A stretch of DNA of 64,000 nt from Microbacterium terregens. Its GTDB lineage: Bacteria; Pseudomonadota; Alphaproteobacteria; Sphingomonadales; Sphingomonadaceae. The notes under the pieces were generated by a model. It was not told where the DNA came from. It did not search any database and saw only the letters and a list, made by a program, of their open reading frames with translations. This document shows, piece by piece, positions 26,900-35,054 of this stretch; positions within the stretch are counted from its first letter, which is position 1, and every line of letters begins with the position of its first letter. The translations under genes were made by a program, and so were the position numbers. The stretch spans positions 1 through 64,000 of the forward strand of contig NZ_BSEX01000022.1 in NCBI RefSeq assembly GCF_027922045.1. Direction: 5' to 3'.

Positions 26900-28867
26900 C
26901 TAATTCGAACCAAGGGTCACTGAGCCGGAACCCGAGCGGGATCGGTCGCGCCCGTTCCAGGCGAACCCGACCGCAATGGCGACCGCCATCAGGAGTTGCG
27001 CCAGCACCGATTGCCAAGTGGGAAACACGCCGAGCATCGACAGCCGTGGCACGTCCGCGAGCGGTGCGATGTTGATAAGGCCGGCTTCCTGGAGCGCGGC
27101 GACGCCTTTACCCGCCAGCACGACGGTCAGGACCGCCATGAGCCAGGAGCTATAGCGGAAGAACTGCGCGATCGGCAGCTTGCGACTGTAGCGAAGCATG
27201 GCCCAAGCGATCAGGCTGAGCAGTCCAATCGCCGACCCGGCCCCCGCGAGAAGCATCCCGTTGTCACCTTGCGCCGAAAGCGCGGCATAGAACAGGATCG
27301 TCTCGAAGACCTCGCGATAAACTACGACGAACGCCAGCCCGAACAGGAACCAGCCCGACCCGCCCGAGAGCGCCCGCGACATCTTCTCGCGAATATAGCG
27401 CTGCCACTGATCGGCCTGCGCCTTGCCGTGCATCCAAATCCCGACCGAGAGCAGCACGACCGCGGCGAACAGCGAGCCAAACCCTTCCGTCAGCTCCCGG
27501 CTCGCACCGCTGATCCCGATCGCATAGGTGGCGACCGCCCAGGTGATCCCGCCCGCGATGATCGCGCTGACCCAGCCGCCATGCACGTACCGCAGCGCCT
27601 CGCCGCGCTCGGCTTTACGCAGGAACGCGATCATGGCGACAACGATGAGCAGGGCTTCGAGCCCTTCACGCAGCAGGATCGTGAACGCGCCCAGGAACGT
27701 GGACGCTTCGGTGGCGGCATCAGGCGCGAGCGCCGCTTCCGCATCGTCGAAAAGGCCGCCCAGTACTGCGACCTTCTCCGCGAGATCATCGGGCGACGCG
27801 CCCCGGTCGATCGAGGCGCGGAACTCCCCCATCGCGCCCTCGATTCGACCCATCAGCGTCGCGTCGCGCGCGGTGAGTGTTGGCTCGATCGGCTCGAACC
27901 CATCGAGATAGGCCGACAGCGCCAGCTCTTTCGCCATGCGCGCATCGCCGCGCCGCGCAGCCGCCACGCTTTCGGCGAGTTTGGCGCGGGCGACCGCGAG
28001 CGAGCCGGGAGCCTGTTGTATCACCTGTTCGGGATGACGACGCAGGAACGCGAGCACGGCGTCAGCCTTGGCGTCGCCGATCGCCGCGCCGAGCGCGGCC
28101 GGGGTGAGCGCGACCAGGGTTTTCAGGTCCGGAATGCGCCGGCGAAGGGTCGGGTCGGATTTCCAAAGCCGCTCGCCTTCGCGCGCCTGCGCATCCGTGA
28201 AGGCGAAGCTCCCGGCTCGGAATGCTAACGCCCAGCGCTGATCGTTGGGCAGATCGGCGAAGCTCTGCATCGCGGTCCCGTCGATGCCTTGCGTCACCAC
28301 CTGATAGAGCGCGAACACGCTGCGCTGGCGCGCGCGCTCGGCATCGGTGAAAGCAATCGGGGGCGTAGCGAGCTTGGCGGCGTCAGGGCCACGGCCGTTG
28401 CCCGTCATCCCGTGGCAGGACGCGCAGGATTGTCGGAACAGTGCATCGCTGGAGACGAGGTTCGGAGCCTTATCGGGCGCGAGCGGCACCGGGTAGGCGC
28501 GCAGCAGATCGGCCGCGAGCCCGTGCGCCAGTGTTGCCACCTGTTCAGTCGATCCCTTTTCCGCGATTACCGCTTGGAGGTTGGCGGCCCGCTGAATGAG
28601 GGCTTGGCGCTCCGGCTTCGCCGGCAGGCCTTGAAGCCGTGTCGAGACCGACGCGGCAAACTCATTCATTTCGGCGTATTCCGACGCGCTCTTGATCCGA
28701 CCGTTCGCGACCGCGCCTCCATAATCGACGGCCATATAGTCGAGCAGCCGCCATGCGGTTTGCACGTCGCCGGGTTCGGCGAATGCCGCAGCAGGGATCA
28801 GCAGCGCAGCGAGCGCGGCGAGCAGCCGCAGCGAGAGCATTGCCCGGATCAAGGTGAGCAGACGCAC
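26900..28867 (-). CDS. cytochrome c / FTR1-family iron (or lead) permease fusion
   Basis: 655 residues. Signal peptide (cleavage near AFAE), a helical periplasmic region, a c-type haem site CASCH (~143-147), then an FTR1 permease domain with the two REXXE motifs: REGLEALLIV (~400) and REVFETI (~515), and six or more membrane helices. FTR1 permeases couple iron oxidation to uptake; the related PbrT imports lead. GTG start overlaps the TAG of the CDF gene (TAGTG), so both are controlled by the divergent MerR-type regulator, which suggests a Pb/Cd/Zn link. Confidence 0.85.
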   Translation of the reverse strand: MRLLTLIRAMLSLRLLAALAALLIPAAAFAEPGDVQTAWRLLDYMAVDYGGAVANGRIKSASEYAEMNEFAASVSTRLQGLPAKPERQALIQRAANLQAVIAEKGSTEQVATLAHGLAADLLRAYPVPLAPDKAPNLVSSDALFRQSCASCHGMTGNGRGPDAAKLATPPIAFTDAERARQRSVFALYQVVTQGIDGTAMQSFADLPNDQRWALAFRAGSFAFTDAQAREGERLWKSDPTLRRRIPDLKTLVALTPAALGAAIGDAKADAVLAFLRRHPEQVIQQAPGSLAVARAKLAESVAAARRGDARMAKELALSAYLDGFEPIEPTLTARDATLMGRIEGAMGEFRASIDRGASPDDLAEKVAVLGGLFDDAEAALAPDAATEASTFLGAFTILLREGLEALLIVVAMIAFLRKAERGEALRYVHGGWVSAIIAGGITWAVATYAIGISGASRELTEGFGSLFAAVVLLSVGIWMHGKAQADQWQRYIREKMSRALSGGSGWFLFGLAFVVVYREVFETILFYAALSAQGDNGMLLAGAGSAIGLLSLIAWAMLRYSRKLPIAQFFRYSSWLMAVLTVVLAGKGVAALQEAGLINIAPLADVPRLSMLGVFPTWQSVLAQLLMAVAIAVGFAWNGRDRSRSGSGSVTLGSN

Positions 28868-29493
28868 TACCGCTCTCCCAGTTCGCGCCGAGCGCCAGTG
28901 ACGATTTCATAAGCGGAGTGGAGGAACAGGAGGGCGATGAGGCCGGCGACGGCGAGGTCCGGCCAGGCGCTTCCTGTCCACGCCACCAGACCGGCCGCGG
29001 CGATCACCGCGACATTGGCGAGCGCGTCGTTGCGGCTGAACAGCCAGATCGCGCGAACATTGGCGTCCCCTTCCCGGAAACGCGCAAGCACCAAGGCGGA
29101 CACGACATTGATCGCGAGCGCGACAACGCCGATTGTGCCCATCAGTTCGGCATCCGGCGCGGTTGCGTTCAGGGCGCGCCAAATCGCGAAACCGATTACG
29201 CCCACGCCAAGCGCACCGAGAAACAACCCCTGCGTCAGCGCGACCTTTGCCCTCGCCCGTGCGGACCAGGCAAGCGCGAGAAGACCGATAAGGCTGATCG
29301 ACCCGTCCCCGAGAAAATCGAGGGAATCCGCTTTCAGCGCTTGGCTATCGGCGATGAACCCGCCGAACAGCTCGGCGACTCCGAAGCCGAGGTTGAGCAC
29401 CACGACGGTCAGCAGCGCACGGCGATAGGCCGGATCGGTTTGCGCGCGCGCGGGCTCCCCGTGGCACCCGCAGCTTTCGGTAGAAGCATTCAT
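28867..29493 (-). CDS. cation diffusion facilitator-type metal exporter
   Basis: 208 residues, six membrane helices. The N-terminus has a Cys/His patch (SCGCHGEP). TM2 carries DSQALKADSLDFLGD (two Asp positions of the CDF metal site) and TM5 SRNDALANV. Like the other compact CDF here it lacks the C-terminal dimer domain. ATG 29493 is preceded by GGTAAGGAAGG. A MerR-type promoter with a 19-bp spacer lies directly upstream. Likely exports Zn, Cd or Pb. Confidence 0.82.
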   Translation of the reverse strand: MNASTESCGCHGEPARAQTDPAYRRALLTVVVLNLGFGVAELFGGFIADSQALKADSLDFLGDGSISLIGLLALAWSARARAKVALTQGLFLGALGVGVIGFAIWRALNATAPDAELMGTIGVVALAINVVSALVLARFREGDANVRAIWLFSRNDALANVAVIAAAGLVAWTGSAWPDLAVAGLIALLFLHSAYEIVTGARRELGER

Positions 29494-29500
29494 GCGGCCT

Positions 29501-29531
29501 TCCTTACCACCTCCAGTCGCTGTAGAAGCAA
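29501..29531 (-). promoter_or_regulatory. MerR-type promoter/operator for the CDF-FTR1 operon
   Basis: Minus strand: TTGCTT (29526-29531), 19-bp spacer, TAAGGA (29501-29506). The spacer contains CTACAG-CGA-CTGGAG (29511-29525), the near-dyad typical of PbrR/CadR/ZntR sites. A 19-bp spacer is the hallmark of MerR-activated promoters. Confidence 0.75.
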
Positions 29532-29568
29532 GCGAAATGTGCGACACGTTCGCATAAGCAAGGATGGC

Positions 29569-29988
29569 ATGATGAAGCCGGTGATGATTGGGCAGCTCGC
29601 CAGCGAGACCTCGACGAAGGTGACGACGATCCGCTTTTATGAGTCGATCGGGTTGCTCCGATCCGCCCCTCGCACGGCGTCGGGTCGCAGAACCTACGAT
29701 GCCAGTGACATTGAGCGTTTGCACTTCATCCGCAACGGTCGCCGGCTTGGCTTCTCCGTCGACGAGATCCGTTCGTTGATGGGGCTGGCGCAGAACCCGG
29801 ACCAGGATTGTGGTGCCGCCTCAGCTATCGCTGCTCAGCACCTCAAGGATGTGGAGGAGAGACTGGCGCAACTCGCGGTGTTGCGGGATGAGTTGGCAAT
29901 GCTCAGCCAGAGCTGCACCAAGGCGCGCATGGCCGATTGTCGGATCATGAAGGCGATCGGCAAAGGCCACCCTCAAGCCGATCAATAA
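29569..29988 (+). CDS. MerR family regulator, PbrR/CadR/ZntR type
   Basis: 139 residues. Winged-helix N-terminus (IGQLASETSTKVTTIRFYES), then the dimerisation helix and metal site: Cys81, Cys116 and Cys124 (QDCGAAS, SQSCTKARMADCR), matching the Zn/Cd/Pb branch. ATG 29569 and ATG 29572 are both possible (AAGGA at 29560-29564). Divergent from the CDF-FTR1 genes, whose promoter it should untwist on metal binding. Its stop overlaps the convergent retropepsin gene by 7 bp. Confidence 0.85.
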   Translation: MMKPVMIGQLASETSTKVTTIRFYESIGLLRSAPRTASGRRTYDASDIERLHFIRNGRRLGFSVDEIRSLMGLAQNPDQDCGAASAIAAQHLKDVEERLAQLAVLRDELAMLSQSCTKARMADCRIMKAIGKGHPQADQ

Positions 29989-31184
29989 TAATCGGCCAGC
30001 CTGAGCTCGCGCACATCACCCGAGGCCATCGTCAGCTTTACGAGGGTGCCAGCAGGCCGGGAGCGCACTTGCCAGAGCTCCCCACGCGTATAGTTCGCAT
30101 CGATCGAATGGCCGTTCACCGCCACGATCCGGTCGCCGACCGCCCAGCCAGCCTTTTCCGCGGGACTGTTCGCCGCCACATGAACAACGGTGAGCGCCGT
30201 TGGTGAGGCTGCGAGGCCAAGGCCGCTCCGGTCCTTCAGCATCGGCAGGCGACGACGAGGACCGAGTGGCCGGAGCCACACGAATCCGGCGGTCACGTCG
30301 AACACCACGTCGAATTGAGCGATCAGCGGTAGGCCGACATTGCCAACCGTGCTGGTGGAGAGCCAAGCTCTCATCCCGAGTGTGGGGACGTTCGAGACGC
30401 CAAGCCCTTCGATGTTGATGTTCTGGATCGTGAAAGCATCGTTGATACGCACACCATCGACGCCGCCGATCGCCGCGGTCGAGACGAGCTTCCCGTTCAA
30501 CAGCCCTTGATCGCGGGCATAGGCCGACGAGAGCATCAGCGCGGCCGAGCTGCCAAGATCGATCATCAAGGGCACGGGAGACAGGCCCTCGACGGAGGCC
30601 CGGATGAACAGCTCCTGCTTGGCACCGCGTCCGAGCGCGACAGCGCGCCAGTCGGGGCCGGCGAGAAACGTGCCTGACTTGACGACCGCCATACGCCTGT
30701 TCGCGAAATCGAGCGCGATGCAGCTGCCCGTGAACATATCGGCACCGAGGAGAACGTCGATCGGTCGTCCGAAGGCCGCCGACACTGAACTCAGATCACC
30801 AACAACGGCAAAGGGTAAGCGACGGGTTTCGCGGGCGAGCTGTACGTCGATGTCGCGGACCAGCAGCACCGGGGCCTTGGCGCTCAGCCCGCTAATCATG
30901 CGCCGCTCACCATTGTTCAAGCCGAGCTTCGCCGCGAGCGCCGTGCTCATGATCGACGCGCCGCTGCCACTGTCGAGCACCGCCCGCGCCGGCACTCCGC
31001 GCACTTGTGCCGAAACAAGGAGGGTATCACCCGTGCCGACTTCCAGCGGCTCCCATTCGAGGTGAGCCGCGCCGAAGTTCCACGAGGCCGCAGACCGGGA
31101 AGTCTGTCGCGCGAGCGTTGGAGAACCGAGCACCAGGCCGGTTCCACAGGCCACCAACCGCGCCACTAATGAGCGTCGAGACAT
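29982..31184 (-). CDS. tandem retropepsin-like aspartyl protease with PDZ domain
   Basis: 400 residues with a signal peptide-like N-terminus (cleavage near TLARQ). Two retropepsin-like halves: Asp71-Ser-Gly in AVLDSGSGASIM and Asp209-Leu-Gly in LMIDLGSSAALM; each is followed by a hydrophobic-Gly strand (VLLGADMF, GNVGLPL). A PDZ domain follows (~330-400: VAANSPAEKAGWAVGDRIVAVNG). The second active loop has DLG in place of DSG/DTG, so activity may be altered. A periplasmic protease or peptide binder; no link to the mer genes is established. Confidence 0.75.
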   Translation of the reverse strand: MSRRSLVARLVACGTGLVLGSPTLARQTSRSAASWNFGAAHLEWEPLEVGTGDTLLVSAQVRGVPARAVLDSGSGASIMSTALAAKLGLNNGERRMISGLSAKAPVLLVRDIDVQLARETRRLPFAVVGDLSSVSAAFGRPIDVLLGADMFTGSCIALDFANRRMAVVKSGTFLAGPDWRAVALGRGAKQELFIRASVEGLSPVPLMIDLGSSAALMLSSAYARDQGLLNGKLVSTAAIGGVDGVRINDAFTIQNINIEGLGVSNVPTLGMRAWLSTSTVGNVGLPLIAQFDVVFDVTAGFVWLRPLGPRRRLPMLKDRSGLGLAASPTALTVVHVAANSPAEKAGWAVGDRIVAVNGHSIDANYTRGELWQVRSRPAGTLVKLTMASGDVRELRLADYY

Positions 31185-31446
31185 ACCGATTGCTTCAACA
31201 CGGGCCGTCAAAAAGCCACCTCCAGCCCCCCGTCCGCAGGAGAGCAAATTGCGGTTACATGCTCTAGCAACTGGAGGAGCAAGGGTTTTTGAAGCGCCCG
31301 AAATGCTATCCTGTTCAAATGCCCTCTCGAAAATGAGCAGTTGAGGCAGGTCAGGAACCGGTCGAATAAGACCGAAGTAGGCAATTTCGCTTGCGCGACC
31401 TTGGCGAGCAGGACCCCAGTTCACGAAGAAACGTGAAGCTATCGCC

Positions 31447-31668
31447 TCACCCGCAGCAGCCCGCCACAGTCCCGTTTGCTTTCGCTTCCTGGATCGGAGG
31501 GCATGGGACATCGCCAAATGAGCAGAACACGCAGCAGTCGCCAGCCAGGGGCCGCAGCACCACCGCGCAATGCCGGCAATCATAGAAGAATTGGCAGGCG
31601 TTGGTGGGCATCCTTTCGGTGGCCACCCCGCCGCATTTGGGACAGGTCAGGGTTGAGGTGAGCTGCAT
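31447..31668 (-). CDS. GDCCVxC domain (seleno)protein family, mer-associated
   Basis: 73 residues with a zinc-ribbon start (LTCPKCG) and DCRHC, then the diagnostic GDCCVFCSFGDVPCPP and a final GCCG: twelve cysteines. The family is named after GDCCVxC and often lies beside merT-type genes; some homologues carry selenocysteine. Here all positions are Cys codons. ATG 31668 overlaps the merT stop (ATGA). Probably a cytosolic thiol-rich Hg(II) handler; that role is inference. Confidence 0.8.
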   Translation of the reverse strand: MQLTSTLTCPKCGGVATERMPTNACQFFYDCRHCAVVLRPLAGDCCVFCSFGDVPCPPIQEAKANGTVAGCCG

Positions 31669-32084
31669 CAGGAAAGCGCGTTCATCAGCGGCGCTTCTAG
31701 GAGGTCCCAGGCGAACGCGATAAGCGTCAGAACCGTTCCAATCGCGAGCAGGATAGGTGTCGCGCGCGAGGGCAGCGGCATTGTGCAGGACCGGTCCCCA
31801 GCACAGGACCTCCGCCGCTGCGCGTAGGCCCACCACCCAGCAGCCAAGCCGATGAGGGAGGTCGCCGTTAGCGGCCACCGTAGTGGTATCAGCGCGGCGA
31901 AGTTGCTGGACAGGCCCGCCCCCAGGCCGAGCGCCGCGAGTGCGAGGGGCAGGACGCAGCATGACGCCGCAGCTAGAACAGCGGCTAAGCTCGCAAGCGC
32001 GCCGAGGGCGGATAGCCCCGTGTCGGCGCGACGTCGTGACGTTGGTGCGCCTAGGGGTTCACGCGGGATGGTCTCTTGGTTCAT
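31668..32084 (-). CDS. merT: mercuric transporter MerT
   Basis: 138 residues, three hydrophobic helices. TM1 holds the vicinal pair Cys42-Cys43 (ASCCVLPLAL) and the cytoplasmic loop holds Cys94 and Cys100 (SCAGDRSC), the two cysteine pairs that relay Hg(II) inward in MerT. No merP or merA follows; the next gene is the GDCCVxC protein. Divergent from merR across a 62-bp regulatory region. Confidence 0.85.
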   Translation of the reverse strand: MNQETIPREPLGAPTSRRRADTGLSALGALASLAAVLAAASCCVLPLALAALGLGAGLSSNFAALIPLRWPLTATSLIGLAAGWWAYAQRRRSCAGDRSCTMPLPSRATPILLAIGTVLTLIAFAWDLLEAPLMNALS

Positions 32085-32108
32085 CTATCGCCTCTAGCGG
32101 GTTAGCCC

Positions 32109-32139
32109 GTTATGCATCCTGTAGTGACTACAGGAGCAA
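32109..32139 (-). promoter_or_regulatory. MerR operator/promoter for merT
   Basis: Minus strand: TTGCTC (32134-32139), 19-bp spacer, CATAAC (32109-32114). The spacer contains a perfect dyad CCTGTAG-TGA-CTACAGG (32118-32134). Geometry fits MerR activation of merT and autoregulation of the divergent merR. Confidence 0.78.
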
Positions 32140-32146
32140 GCAATAT

Positions 32147-32563
32147 ATGCGCGTTGAGGAAAGCATCACGATCGGCGAGCTGTCTCGCCGGACTGGCGTG
32201 AATATCGAGACGATCCGGTACTTCGAGCGCGTTGGTGTTCTCGCAACGCCACCCCGCACAAGCGGCGGGCGGCGGGTATATGGGACCGGTCACGTCCGCG
32301 CACTTGGGTTCGTCCGTCGCGCGCGCGAACTCGGCTTCTCCCCGGCCGAGGTGCGCGCGATCCTGTCTCTTGGCGGTTCTGCGCAGGCGTCATGCAGTGA
32401 GGTCCGCGAGATCGCGGCTCACCATCTAGAGCGTGTGCGCGCTAAGATGGAGGATCTGGCGCAACTAGAAAGCCTGCTGGCTGCGACCATCGACCGTTGC
32501 GAAGGCGACGGGGCGGCGAGGTGCGCCGTGATCGACTTGCTGAACCAACATTCGACTGCGTAG
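32147..32563 (+). CDS. merR: mercury-responsive MerR regulator
   Basis: 138 residues. N-terminal helix-turn-helix (IGELSRRTGVNIETIRYFE) and three cysteines at 83, 118 and 126, close to the Tn501 MerR Hg-binding set Cys82, Cys117 and Cys126. ATG 32147 is preceded by AGGAG at 32132-32136. Divergent from merT; convergent with the P450 gene downstream. Confidence 0.85.
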   Translation: MRVEESITIGELSRRTGVNIETIRYFERVGVLATPPRTSGGRRVYGTGHVRALGFVRRARELGFSPAEVRAILSLGGSAQASCSEVREIAAHHLERVRAKMEDLAQLESLLAATIDRCEGDGAARCAVIDLLNQHSTA

Positions 32564-32636
32564 ATGTCGCATCGCACCCCGTACTCGCGCAAACGGTCGA
32601 TAACGGAGCCGATCACCATCACCACGGCACGCGGCC

Positions 32637-33884
32637 CTAGCCACCTATGTGGACGTTGCGCATCACGAAGCCGCTTTTCGGAAGCGCTGGCAGCCTGGCG
32701 AAATCGATGCTCAGGTCTTGGTCCGGTACGTCATAGCGCATCGCGTTGACGAGGAGGTGTGCCGCCACCTTCATGATCGCGAGGACGATCCATTCGCCGG
32801 GACAGCGATGGCCGAGATAGTGATCGCCGCCGCCCTGCGGAATGAAGTTGAAGGAGTCTTCGTCCCAAGCCCTGAAACGCTCAGGGCGAAACTCCTGGGG
32901 GTCGGCCCAGGTCGCTGCGTCGTGATTGCTCCCATAAAGGTCTAGCACCACTTGACGCCCTTCCGGAAAGGCCATCCCCTCCCACTCGAAATCTTGGCTC
33001 GCGCGCGCCACCACAGCGGGAAAGAAGGGATAGAATCGGCGGACCTCTTGGACGAAGAGCTCGGCATAGTCCGGCTGCTGAACCAAGGCCGCCCTGATCC
33101 CTGAACAGGTTTGCAGCGCGTGGGCGACGAAGGTGATGTACACTGCGATCGCGACGGTCGGGCGAAGGACATTTACCAGTTCGACCGCTGCGACGTGCGG
33201 CGAAAGAAGATCGTCGTGCCGGTCGCGATGCCAGGCTATCGCGTAAGCCGCGGTCCCCGAGCCCGAGCCGATGCTCCCGGCCCGAATGCCTTCAATGATC
33301 CGCTTCGCCCATGCGTCGACGCGACGACGGGCCAGCCGTGACCAAAGATGCCTTGGGCTCGCCGAGCCGGCGGCGTCGAACAGCGCCCGCAGCTCGCCCG
33401 CGCGGTTGCCGGCTTCATCGTCCGGAAGAGGAACTCCCGCCCAAGCGCATACCGCTCGCGTCAGCGGCTCATGCAACTCGTCATAGAAGACGATCTCTCC
33501 TTTGCGCGTCCAGCCCGGCACCGCCCTGCGCCACTCGGCCTCGAACAATTGCGCCAGCGCCCGCACGCGCTCTGGTGTCATCAGGCCCATGAACATCTGC
33601 TTGCGGTGCCGATGGGTCTCGCCGTCCAGACCCTGAACGCCGCCTTGGCCCAGCAGTGTCTTCTGAATAGCGACCGGCATGGCACCTTCGCGCTCGAAGC
33701 GGGTCGTATCGTAGAAGATTTCGGCGGCCTTGGCCCCCTTAAGGCAGTTGGTCTTTTTCAGCAGGAAACGGGATTCAAAAGCGTTTGCGCCTAGGCGCTG
33801 GCACTGCCTGGAGATGAACCGATAGGGATCGGCGAGGAGAGAAAGGGTTTCGTCCGGGCCTTTCGTGTGTGGTGTCTTAGGCAT
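32637..33884 (-). CDS. fatty-acid alpha-hydroxylase (peroxygenase) cytochrome P450, CYP152 family
   Basis: 415 residues. The haem Cys is Cys361 in GGGDHYLGHRCPGEW. The I-helix has Arg241-Pro242 (NVLRPTVAI) instead of the acid-alcohol pair; that Arg binds the fatty-acid carboxylate and lets CYP152 enzymes use H2O2 without redox partners. Gln84 in GGVQGLDG is the hydroxylase form, not the His of OleT decarboxylases. Length, Arg241 and the overall sequence agree with P450 SP-alpha (CYP152B1) of Sphingomonas paucimobilis as I remember it. No metal role is evident. Confidence 0.9.
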   Translation of the reverse strand: MPKTPHTKGPDETLSLLADPYRFISRQCQRLGANAFESRFLLKKTNCLKGAKAAEIFYDTTRFEREGAMPVAIQKTLLGQGGVQGLDGETHRHRKQMFMGLMTPERVRALAQLFEAEWRRAVPGWTRKGEIVFYDELHEPLTRAVCAWAGVPLPDDEAGNRAGELRALFDAAGSASPRHLWSRLARRRVDAWAKRIIEGIRAGSIGSGSGTAAYAIAWHRDRHDDLLSPHVAAVELVNVLRPTVAIAVYITFVAHALQTCSGIRAALVQQPDYAELFVQEVRRFYPFFPAVVARASQDFEWEGMAFPEGRQVVLDLYGSNHDAATWADPQEFRPERFRAWDEDSFNFIPQGGGDHYLGHRCPGEWIVLAIMKVAAHLLVNAMRYDVPDQDLSIDFARLPALPKSGFVMRNVHIGG

Positions 33885-33956
33885 GACCGGTCCGGTGATT
33901 GTTGGGTCTCCTTTGATTAACTCGGAGGAATATCACGGGTTGCAGGCTCACGACAG

Positions 33957-34618
33957 GTGACGAACGAGGACGATCAGGGCGGAGCAGGCGCGGCCGAGGC
34001 GTTCGAGGCCATGCGCGGCGAGCTGGCGCTGCGCCGTGGAGGGCTTGGCGGCCGAGCGCGGCGATCGACATACCCGACCATACCGAGACGCTTGGCGTGC
34101 TCCAGCAGAACGTGAACACGGCAGGCGAGAACGTCGCGCGCATCGGCCAATTCCTGAAAGCGGCCCCGGCGCTGGCGATGACGCCGGAGCAGATGGCGCA
34201 GCGCATCGCCGCGGCGGGCAGCGCCGCCCGGCGCGAGGATCAGGCGGCGCTCGCCAAGGCGGGCGAGGACAAGGCCCGCATCATGGCCGATCTTCGCGCC
34301 ATCGCCGGGTCCGCATGGACACGCGCCGACCAGAAGAATCGGCAGCTATGGTTTGCCCTGGGTGGGGTGGCGGCCGGCATCCTCGCATGGGCGATCGTGC
34401 CGGGCCTGGTCGCGCGCGAGATCGCACCGGCGAGCTGGCAATGGCCCGAGCGCATGGCGGCGCGGACGCTCGACTTGCCCCGCTGGGAAGCCGGGCAGCG
34501 TATGATCCAGAGCGCCAGTCCCACCGCGTTCCGCGCCATCGTCGGGGCCGACAGGATCGTGACGGCCAACCGCGCGGCGATCGAGGGGTGCGGCAAAGCC
34601 GCAGCGCGAAACGCGTGA
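33957..34618 (+). pseudogene. DUF6118-like gene disrupted by two frame changes
   Basis: The likely start is GTG 33957 (VTNEDDQGGAGAAEAFEAM). Near 34035 the family-like reading continues in the next frame (VEGLAAER), and near 34058 it changes again to the frame that stays open to 34618 (AIDIPDHTETLGVLQQNV). That frame holds the conserved core: LTPEQ-like MTPEQMAQRIAAAG, a membrane helix (~LAWAIVPGL) and WQWPERMAARTLDL. DUF6118 proteins are common on sphingomonad plasmids. Two frame changes imply decay or two sequencing errors; the C-terminal 173 codons alone could still be translated from ATG 34097 (CTC-CAG region just before it). Confidence 0.6.
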
Positions 34619-34670
34619 AACGGTGCGACGCACGATCACGCTCAAGTGGAGTAAAAGTTAGCCGCGCAAG

Positions 34671-35054
34671 TTATTCAGCCAAGCGTTCGATGATCGGACA
34701 ATCAGGCCGATCATCGCCATGACAGGCTTGGGCGAGCCCGGTAAGCGAGCGGCGCATGGCGTCCAAGACGCGGACCTTGCGGCCCAGTTCGGCAGCGCGG
34801 GCTTCCGCCAGCGTCTTCACTTCCGCGCTCGACCGATCGCGATCCGACCACAGCCCCAGCAGCGTGCGGATTTCCTCGATCGGGAACCCCAGGTCGCGCG
34901 CGTTGGCGATAAATCGCAGCCGATGAACGTCAGCGTCGGCGTAGTCCCGGTAGTTCCCGCGCCGTGGCGGCGCGGGCACCAAACCAATCTTTTCATAGTG
35001 GCGGATCATGCGTTGGGAGACGCCGCTGGCGTCCGACGCCGCTCCGATGTTCAC
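34671..35054 (-). CDS. cueR: CueR/HmrR-like copper-responsive MerR regulator
   Basis: 127 residues. [19 protein letters not shown]; metal loop Cys111 and Cys119 ([11 protein letters not shown]), the CueR Cys112/Cys120 spacing, and Ser rather than Cys at the start of the dimerisation helix, so the Cu(I)/Ag(I) branch. ATG 35054 overlaps the copA stop, so it is encoded downstream of, and co-transcribed with, its probable target rather than divergent. Confidence 0.83.
   Translation of the reverse strand: MNIGAASDASGVSQRMIRHYEKIGLVPAPPRRGNYRDYADADVHRLRFIANARDLGFPIEEIRTLLGLWSDRDRSSAEVKTLAEARAAELGRKVRVLDAMRRSLTGLAQACHGDDRPDCPIIERLAE

Noticed and set aside
26996..28228. A 410-codon plus-strand open frame opposite the FTR1 gene
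   Set aside because: The minus strand has a signal peptide, a haem motif and both REXXE motifs; the plus frame has none.
31185..31446. A gene in the 262-bp gap between the GDCCVxC and retropepsin genes
   Set aside because: The only frames are N-terminal extensions of the retropepsin gene without start context; nothing else was seen in it.
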